Source of the DNA: Betaproteobacteria bacterium
Lineage (GTDB): Bacteria; Pseudomonadota; Gammaproteobacteria; Burkholderiales; SG8-41
Reading direction: 5' to 3'
Assembly: GCA_025353085.1 (NCBI GenBank)
Contig: JANXRI010000451.1
Span: 1-36,048, forward strand
DNA length: 36,048 nucleotides
Positions 31,023 to 36,048 of this stretch are shown here, piece by piece. The translations under genes and the position numbers were made by a program. Under the pieces are notes generated by a model that made no database searches, had not been told where the DNA came from, and worked only from the letters and a program-made list of their open reading frames with translations. How positions within the stretch are numbered: the stretch's first letter is position 1; every line of letters begins with the position of its first letter.

Positions 31023-31646
31023 CTACGGCCTGATCGAGCGCAGGCCCTGCGCTGACAGAATTTCGCCTAACTGCGACAGCCGCGCCTGCGGATCTGTGAG
31101 GCGCAAAAGTTGCTGTTTTACTTTCAGGCTGATCGGCAGCACTTCACTCAAGCGATAGCCTATCCACGCGGCGTTATTGAAACGATGCGGCGATGGAAAA
31201 TGTTCGGCGCCGATTTTCTCGATGATGGCTTTAAGCACGTCGCTGCACAGCGTTTCTGCGGGCGCCACTTCAGAGTCTTGCGCCTGGCACTCAATTGTCG
31301 CGGAGATCAACCCGTTCTTTTCCACTTCCGTGGCCACAATGCGAAACCGCCGCACGCCTTCGACTTGCAGATGAAACACCCCCAATTGCGGCATATCCCA
31401 GTGCACGATGCGCGCGAGACATCCGATGTCTTGAGGCACCGCGGGCGTGCCGGTTTCGCGGCCTTCCTTGATGAGGCACACACCAAACGGCCGCTCCTCG
31501 CTGATGCACCGTTTCGTCATTTCAATATACCGCTGCTCGAAAATCTTGAGCGGCAGGGCGCCGCCTGGAAATAGCACCGTATTCAGCGGAAATATAAAGG
31601 TCCGCGCGCTGTCTTCGAGTGTCGATGCAGGTATTTTTTCGCTCAT
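31023..31646 (-). CDS. Lon N-terminal (LON substrate-binding) domain protein
   Basis: A protein of 207 residues from ATG 31646, which overlaps the rapZ stop (ATGA). It has only the substrate-recognition domain of Lon: FIFPLNTVLFPGGALPLKIFEQRYIEM, RPFGVCLIKEGRE, and GCLARIVHWDMPQLGVFHLQVEGVRRFRI. No AAA+ or protease domain is present, which is normal for this stand-alone family (YcaM/peptidase S16-like). It is the last gene of the long rpoN-hpf-ptsN-hprK-rapZ unit and is convergent with fthC, 10 bases away. Confidence 0.85.
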   Translation of the reverse strand: MSEKIPASTLEDSARTFIFPLNTVLFPGGALPLKIFEQRYIEMTKRCISEERPFGVCLIKEGRETGTPAVPQDIGCLARIVHWDMPQLGVFHLQVEGVRRFRIVATEVEKNGLISATIECQAQDSEVAPAETLCSDVLKAIIEKIGAEHFPSPHRFNNAAWIGYRLSEVLPISLKVKQQLLRLTDPQARLSQLGEILSAQGLRSIRP

Positions 31647-32482
31647 ATTGAAAGTTCGCGGTGCCGAACCAGCACGCGGCGAGCAGCCCGAAAATTTTCC
31701 GCCAGCTTCTCGACGAAATAAACCGACCGATGCTCGCCGCCAGTGCAGCCGATCGCGACAGTCACGTAACTGCGGTTGTCGGCAACGAAACAGGGTAGCC
31801 AATTCTGGACGAAATCACGTATATCGGCGTACATCCGGCCGACATTGGCGTTGGCCTCCAGAAAATCGACAACCGCACGGTGTTTGCCGGTCAACGGGCG
31901 CAAAGCGGGATCGTAAAATGGATTGGGCAGGCAGCGAACGTCGAACACAAAGTCGGCGTCGAGGGGAATGCCGTGCTTGTAACCGAACGACTGAAACAGC
32001 AGAGTCAGGCCCGAATGATCGGACTCGACAAACTCTTTGATCCATGCGCGCAGTGCGCTCGGATTTAATTCACTGGTGTCGATATGATGCGACTCGGCGC
32101 CGATATCGGCGAGTAACTCGCGCTCGCGCGCGATGCATTCGCCGACCGTGAGTTCGCCAGCGCTCAACGGATGGCGCCGCCGTGTTTCGGAGAAGCGTTT
32201 CAACAGCGTTTCGGTTTTGGCTTCGAGGAATAACACCCGAACGCCGACGCCTCGCGCCTTCAGGTCGCGCACGTGCTGCGGCAGATCGCTCAGGGTGCCG
32301 CCGCTGCGAGCGTCGATGCTGACGGCGACGCGCGCATAACCGGCTTCGCGCAGAAACCCGACCATGTCGGGCAGCAGTTTGGCCGGCAGGTTATCGGTGG
32401 TGTAGAAGGCGCCGTCTTCGAGCACCTTGAGCGCGACGCTTTTGCCGGACCCCGAAAGTCCGGTGATGATGACGAGTTGCAT
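31643..32482 (-). CDS. rapZ: RNase adapter protein / nucleotide-binding protein RapZ
   Basis: A P-loop protein of 279 residues with Walker A GLSGSGKS (8-15) and EDGAFYTTDNLP near the N-terminus. The basic linker includes SETRRRHPLS. The C-terminal sensing domain contains LLFQSFGYKHGIP, DVRCLPNPFYDP and GCTGGEHRSV. In E. coli RapZ binds the small RNAs GlmY and GlmZ and guides RNase E to GlmZ, controlling glucosamine-6-phosphate synthase. Outside enterics its RNA partner is unknown. It lies downstream of hprK, a common betaproteobacterial order. GlrR, the activator of glmY in enterics, is encoded at the other end of the window. Confidence 0.93.
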   Translation of the reverse strand: MQLVIITGLSGSGKSVALKVLEDGAFYTTDNLPAKLLPDMVGFLREAGYARVAVSIDARSGGTLSDLPQHVRDLKARGVGVRVLFLEAKTETLLKRFSETRRRHPLSAGELTVGECIARERELLADIGAESHHIDTSELNPSALRAWIKEFVESDHSGLTLLFQSFGYKHGIPLDADFVFDVRCLPNPFYDPALRPLTGKHRAVVDFLEANANVGRMYADIRDFVQNWLPCFVADNRSYVTVAIGCTGGEHRSVYFVEKLAENFRAARRVLVRHRELSI

Positions 32483-32507
32483 GCGGGGTGTCGTCGGCGC
32501 CTGCTGG

Positions 32508-33452
32508 TTACTGGATATCGTTTTTCATTTGCAGTGCCTGACGCTCGATGAATTCGCGCGTGCTGTCGATGCCGCGCAATTGCAATACATGGTTGCGCAC
32601 CGCGGCTTCGACCAATACTGCCAGGTTGCGGCCGGCTGCCACCGGTATGGTGACTTTGCTGATGCTGACGCCGAGGATTTCAAGCATGCCCGGCTTGAGC
32701 GGCAGGCGATCAACATACTGCGTCTCGCTGCCGGCGGGCTTTTCGAGCTGCACGATCAATTTCATGTTCTTGCGCGGTCGCAACGCGGCCTCCCCGAATA
32801 TAGTGCGGATGTTGAGCACACCCAGGCCGCGCACTTCCAGGAAATCGCACAGCAATAGCGGGCACCGGCCTTCGAGCGTTTCGGGCGCGATTCTGTAAAG
32901 TTCGATGACGTCATCAGCGATCAGGCCGCTGCCACGGCTGATCAGCTCGAGCGCGAGTTCGCTTTTGCCCACGCCGCTGTCGCCCGTGATCATGACGCCC
33001 ATGCCGAGCACATCGAGAAACACGCCATGCATGGTGGTCGATTCGGCCAGCGCACGCGCGAGGTAGGGCCGCAGAAGCCACATGAGCTCGACGCTTTCGA
33101 GCGGCGACGCGAGCAGCGCAACATGCAGGGTATCGGCAAGCGTGCCCAGATGCCCGGGCGGCGCCTCGCCGCCGGCGACGATGATGCAGGCCAAGTCGGA
33201 AGTCGCGAGCTGGTGCAGCGTCTGTTGCCGCATGACTGTATCGAGCGCGTTAAGGTGATCGATCTCCGGCCGGGCGAGTATCTGTATCCAGTTCGGATGG
33301 ATGAAATTGAGGTGCCCGATCAGGCCGCCGCGCGAACCTTTCTGGTGGGCGCTGTCGAGCGTCTTGATGCCGCCATCGCGCCCCGCGATCCACGTGAGGC
33401 GCAGCTTGTCACGATTGTCGTCAAACAGCTGCGCTACGCTGATTTGCGGCAT
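32508..33452 (-). CDS. hprK: HPr kinase/phosphorylase
   Basis: Phosphorylates and dephosphorylates a regulatory Ser of HPr. The 314 residues from ATG 33452 include MHGVFLDVLGMGVMITGDSGVGKSELALELI with the Walker A GDSGVGKS (157-164), and the signature LEVRGLGVLNIRTIFG (205-220). A TTG at 33470 is the alternative start. The gene overlaps the end of ptsN by 32 bases. In betaproteobacteria HprK belongs to an incomplete PTS used for regulation rather than sugar uptake, in keeping with ptsN, hpf and rpoN upstream. Confidence 0.93.
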   Translation of the reverse strand: MPQISVAQLFDDNRDKLRLTWIAGRDGGIKTLDSAHQKGSRGGLIGHLNFIHPNWIQILARPEIDHLNALDTVMRQQTLHQLATSDLACIIVAGGEAPPGHLGTLADTLHVALLASPLESVELMWLLRPYLARALAESTTMHGVFLDVLGMGVMITGDSGVGKSELALELISRGSGLIADDVIELYRIAPETLEGRCPLLLCDFLEVRGLGVLNIRTIFGEAALRPRKNMKLIVQLEKPAGSETQYVDRLPLKPGMLEILGVSISKVTIPVAAGRNLAVLVEAAVRNHVLQLRGIDSTREFIERQALQMKNDIQ

Positions 33453-33906
33453 GAGGTTGCCATTCGGCAATCGACTGGTGCATGGCTTCGGCAGACGCCG
33501 ACTTGAGCAATTGCTCGCGAAACGCGTGATCGCTGAACATTTGTGCGAGCTCGCTCAGGATTTGCAGATGTAGATCGGTCGCCCGCTCGGGCACCAGCAA
33601 TACGAAGATGAGATTAACCGGCAGGCCGTCAGGGGCGTCGAATGGAATCGGTTCGTGCATGCGAATCAGCGCGCCGACGGCCTCTTTCAGCCCCTTGATA
33701 CGCCCGTGCGGAATTGCGATGCCCTGGCCCAGGCCGGTCGAGCCCAGTTTTTCCCGCGCAAAAAGACTGTCGAAGACCTGGCTGCGCGCAACGTTTTGAT
33801 TGTTTTCGAACAACAAGCCGGCGTGCTCGAACACGCGTTTTTTGCTGCCGACGTCGAGATCGGCCACTACATTCTGGCTTGGTAGAAGTGTGGCGATAAG
33901 ATTCAT
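33421..33906 (-). CDS. ptsN: Nitrogen-PTS enzyme IIA (PtsN)
   Basis: Regulatory phosphocarrier of 161 residues from ATG 33906. The phosphorylated His is in GQGIAIPHGRIKG (His67). Other conserved segments are VFDSLFAREKLGSTGLG, EPIPFDAPDGLPVNLIFVLLVPE and HLQILSELAQMF. The C-terminus overlaps the hprK start. PtsN usually links nitrogen and carbon state to potassium transport and sigma-54-related functions and often lies near rpoN, as here. Confidence 0.92.
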   Translation of the reverse strand: MNLIATLLPSQNVVADLDVGSKKRVFEHAGLLFENNQNVARSQVFDSLFAREKLGSTGLGQGIAIPHGRIKGLKEAVGALIRMHEPIPFDAPDGLPVNLIFVLLVPERATDLHLQILSELAQMFSDHAFREQLLKSASAEAMHQSIAEWQPHAANQRSAAV

Positions 33907-33972
33907 AGTGGTTAAGTTAGCAGCACGCAGCGGGGATGCAGGGTGGGACGATGGCACGCACGCGGCGGCGCG

Positions 33973-34299
33973 TCAATCTTCGCTGACCTCACGCCCCGGT
34001 TCGCGCCCGCCCCGATGCTCATTATTGCGTTCCTTGTGCTTGAGGATCTGGCGGTCGAGTTTGTCGACCAGCGCATCAATCGCTGCATACATGTCGGCGT
34101 CGGCGCATTCGACGAAAATGTCTTTGCCGCTGAGGTGCACATTGGCTTCGATTTTCTGGGTGAGCTTTTCCACCGACACGATCACGTTGACGTCGATGAC
34201 GTGATCGAAGTGACGCGTGATTCGCGTAAATTTGCTGGTGACATAGTCGCGTATTGCGGGGGTAACCTCGACATGATGACCGCTCAGATGAAGATTCAT
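33973..34299 (-). CDS. hpf: Ribosome hibernation promoting factor (HPF/YhbH)
   Basis: A protein of 108 residues: MNLHLSGHHVEVTPAIRDYVTSKFTRITRHF, the usual HPF opening, then the KIEANVHLSGKDIFVECADADMYAAIDALVDKLDRQILKHKE segment. It is the short form lacking the C-terminal dimerisation domain of long HPF. It would bind the 30S decoding site and help form inactive 100S ribosomes in stationary phase. It lies 52 bases downstream of rpoN, the normal position. Confidence 0.92.
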   Translation of the reverse strand: MNLHLSGHHVEVTPAIRDYVTSKFTRITRHFDHVIDVNVIVSVEKLTQKIEANVHLSGKDIFVECADADMYAAIDALVDKLDRQILKHKERNNEHRGGREPGREVSED

Positions 34300-34351
34300 A
34301 CAATCACTCCTCGGTTAGGTTGCGGTATTTCAGATTGCGGCTTGCGGGATA

Positions 34352-35797
34352 TCACAGCGACTTACGAAGATTGACCGGCAATATCTGCATAGATTCCCGA
34401 TATTTCGCGACGGTGCGCCGCGCGACGACGATGCCTTGCTGGCCGAGAATTTCAGATATCTGGCTGTCGGACAACGGTTTTTTGCCGTTCTCTGCACTGA
34501 CGAGCTGCTTGATCAACGCGCGGATCGCCGTACTCGACGCCGAGCCGCCCGTGTCGGTCGTGACGTGGCTGCCAAAAAAATACTTAAGTTCGTAGATGCC
34601 GCGCGCCGTGAACATGAACTTCTGGGTGGTTACACGCGACACGGTCGATTCATGCAGATCGAGGGTGTCCGCGATTTCGCGCAGCACCAGCGGCCGCATC
34701 GCCACTTCCCCATGCTCGAAGAAGTGGCGCTGGCGGTCGACGATCGCCTGGGATACACGCAATATGGTATCGAAGCGCTGCTGCACATTTTTGATCAACC
34801 AGCGGGCTTCCTGAAGCTGGCCGGCGAGCTGCTGGTGTCCCGCGTCGCGATTGCGCTGCAAAATGTCGGCGTACAACCGGTTGATGCGCAGTTTCGGCAT
34901 CGCGTCGGGATTAAGGGCGGCGAGCCACACACCTTTCAATTTTTTGACGATCACGTCAGGCACGATATAGCGGGTATCGCCCGACGAAAAACTAGCACCC
35001 GGACGCGGATTGAGACTGGTGATCAGGTTCTTGACGCCGCGCAGAACCGCGTCCTCGCAACGTAATACTTTTTTCAGCTTCAAAAAATCGCGCGCGGCCA
35101 GCACGTCGAGATGGTTTGTCACGATCTCGATCGCATGCCCGCGATACGGCGTGGCAGAGGGCAGGGTCTCCAATTGAAGCCTGAGACATTCGCCGAGCGT
35201 GCGCGCGCCCACGCCCGGCGGGTCGAGATTCTGCAGGTGCCTTAGCGCAACCTGCAGATCCTCGATTTCGATATTGAGTTCGGGCGGCAGCAACTCGATG
35301 AGTTCAGCTAAATCCTGATGGAGATAGCCGTGATCATCCAGCGAATCGATAAGCAGTGTGACGAGTCGTTGGTCGTGATCCGGGATTTGGGTCAACGACA
35401 ACTGCGAGATCAGATGCTCGCGCAATGACGGCGTTTCAGCAGCAACCTGCGGGTATTCGATTTCATCGTTGTCGTCGCGGGTGCCGCCGTGGCTGTAGTC
35501 TTCTTCAAAACCAGGTGTGTCGGCGCTGCCATGCGTGTCGCTGGCAGTCGTGTCGGCTACCGTGTCGCTTGGCGTTGCAGGTGCGGTGTTCGTCGTAAAG
35601 TCGCTACTGCCGGGGGAGGGCACCACGGGTTCTTCGCGCAGACCGTCTTCGCGTTCCAGCAACGGGTTGTCCTGCAGGAATTTCTCAATCTCCTGATTGA
35701 GCTCCAGCGTCGACAGTTGCAGCAGCCGGATGGATTGCTGCAATTGCGGCGTCAGCGTTAAATGCTGGGACAGCCTGAGTTGTAGCGAATGCTTCAT
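34352..35797 (-). CDS. rpoN: RNA polymerase sigma-54 factor
   Basis: A protein of 481 residues. The Gln/Leu-rich activator-binding region I is QLRLSQHLTLTPQLQQSIRLLQLSTLELNQEIE at the N-terminus. An acidic low-complexity region II follows at about 55-125, then the core-binding domain. The DNA-binding part has a helix-turn-helix (ADTLDLHESTVSRVTTQKFM) and the RpoN box ARRTVAKYRE (459-468), which contacts the -24 element. It is complete and should serve the GlrR-controlled promoter at 3691 as well as genome-wide targets. Confidence 0.95.
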   Translation of the reverse strand: MKHSLQLRLSQHLTLTPQLQQSIRLLQLSTLELNQEIEKFLQDNPLLEREDGLREEPVVPSPGSSDFTTNTAPATPSDTVADTTASDTHGSADTPGFEEDYSHGGTRDDNDEIEYPQVAAETPSLREHLISQLSLTQIPDHDQRLVTLLIDSLDDHGYLHQDLAELIELLPPELNIEIEDLQVALRHLQNLDPPGVGARTLGECLRLQLETLPSATPYRGHAIEIVTNHLDVLAARDFLKLKKVLRCEDAVLRGVKNLITSLNPRPGASFSSGDTRYIVPDVIVKKLKGVWLAALNPDAMPKLRINRLYADILQRNRDAGHQQLAGQLQEARWLIKNVQQRFDTILRVSQAIVDRQRHFFEHGEVAMRPLVLREIADTLDLHESTVSRVTTQKFMFTARGIYELKYFFGSHVTTDTGGSASSTAIRALIKQLVSAENGKKPLSDSQISEILGQQGIVVARRTVAKYRESMQILPVNLRKSL

Positions 35798-35843
35798 GGC
35801 CCCGAGAGAATGTGCGGCGCGTCGCGATGAGTGCTTAAACTTA

Positions 35844-35875
35844 AAAGAAAAAAGAGCCGCCGGCGCGCAGGCCGG
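35844..35875 (-). terminator. Possible intrinsic terminator between lptB and rpoN
   Basis: On the minus strand CCGGC-CTGCGC-GCCGG forms a 5-base GC stem and is followed after six bases by TTTTTT and a further T-rich stretch. It lies 21 bases after the lptB stop and 47 before the rpoN start. The gap between stem and T run weakens the call; partial readthrough is likely. Confidence 0.35.
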
Positions 35876-35895
35876 GAGTGGACTGTAGAGCGTAT

Positions 35896-36048
35896 CTACA
35901 ACCGGAAATGCTCTCCGAGATAGACCTTTCTCACGCTGTCATTATAAACGATTTCGTCAGGTTTTCCGTAGGCGAGCACGCTGCCGTCGTTGATAATATA
36001 AGCGCGGTCGCAGATGCCCAATGTCTCGCGCACGTTGTGATCGGTGAT
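35896..36048 (-). CDS. lptB: LPS export ABC transporter ATP-binding protein LptB (C-terminal end)
   Basis: The last 50 residues of an ABC ATPase, cut by the window edge: ITDHNVRETLGICDRAYII, then GSVLAYGKP, and VRKVYLGEHFRL before TAG. ITDHNVRETL carries the switch-loop His of ABC ATPases, and the YLGE-F-RL ending is characteristic of LptB. LptB powers lipopolysaccharide transport with LptFGC. The order lptB-rpoN is standard in proteobacteria. Confidence 0.88.
   Translation of the reverse strand: MTDHNVRETLGICDRAYIINDGSVLAYGKPDEIVYNDSVRKVYLGEHFRL

Noticed and set aside
1..36048. CRISPR array or prophage
   Set aside because: No regularly spaced repeat series and no phage structural, lysis or integrase genes are seen.

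Overview
This window looks like a chromosomal segment of a betaproteobacterium. The strongest signs are the block lptB-rpoN-hpf-ptsN-hprK-rapZ, the pair yicC-gmk-rpoZ-spoT facing rph-rdgB-hemW, thiS-thiG-trmB, and a lone TctC-type binding protein. Most of it is dense housekeeping DNA of moderately high GC. Roughly 18.9-26.5 kb is accessory: it holds pseudogenes, gene fragments, repeats and a clearly AT-richer patch.

Layout, left to right. The end of an IS66-type transposase (1-129) is followed by a GlrK/QseG/GlrR-like kinase-lipoprotein-regulator operon (220-3527). Directly downstream, two GlrR-like operators and a consensus sigma-54 promoter read into a small membrane-protein ORF and a lipoprotein (3784-4370). 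Next come spoT, rpoZ, gmk and yicC (leftward) and rph, rdgB and hemW (rightward), then an ABM-domain protein, a TctC-type solute-binding protein and a small conserved ORF with trmB. A long leftward run then reads, in transcription order: PQQ-dependent sugar dehydrogenase, diheme cytochrome c, a PqqU/YncD-type TonB receptor, thiS, thiG, trmB and the small ORF.

The accessory part holds a CmcI-like protein, a SAM methyltransferase, and a glycosyltransferase-like gene broken by two in-frame stops. It continues with a Cyc2-like porin-cytochrome plus a cytochrome c4-like partner behind a perfect FNR-type box. It ends with a 5'-truncated mgtA fragment fused at the DNA level to a 5'-truncated hxsC-like radical SAM gene, a cluster of short inverted repeats, and tRNA-Gly(CCC). 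Housekeeping DNA then resumes: an AsmA-family gene, mutY, a 5-formyl-THF cyclo-ligase gene, a Lon-N-domain gene, rapZ, hprK, ptsN, hpf, rpoN and the end of lptB.

Three functional themes stand out. (1) A sigma-54 circuit: the kinase, the activator, sigma-54 itself (rpoN) and a matching target promoter are all in the window, together with RapZ, which acts downstream of GlrR in enteric bacteria. (2) A PQQ-utilisation operon that pairs a PQQ enzyme and its cytochrome with a receptor resembling the E. coli PQQ importer; no PQQ biosynthesis gene is visible. (3) A possible outer-membrane electron conduit (Cyc2-like plus c4-like cytochromes) that may be under FNR-type control. Family assignments rest on recalled motifs and sequence resemblance; no database search was run.
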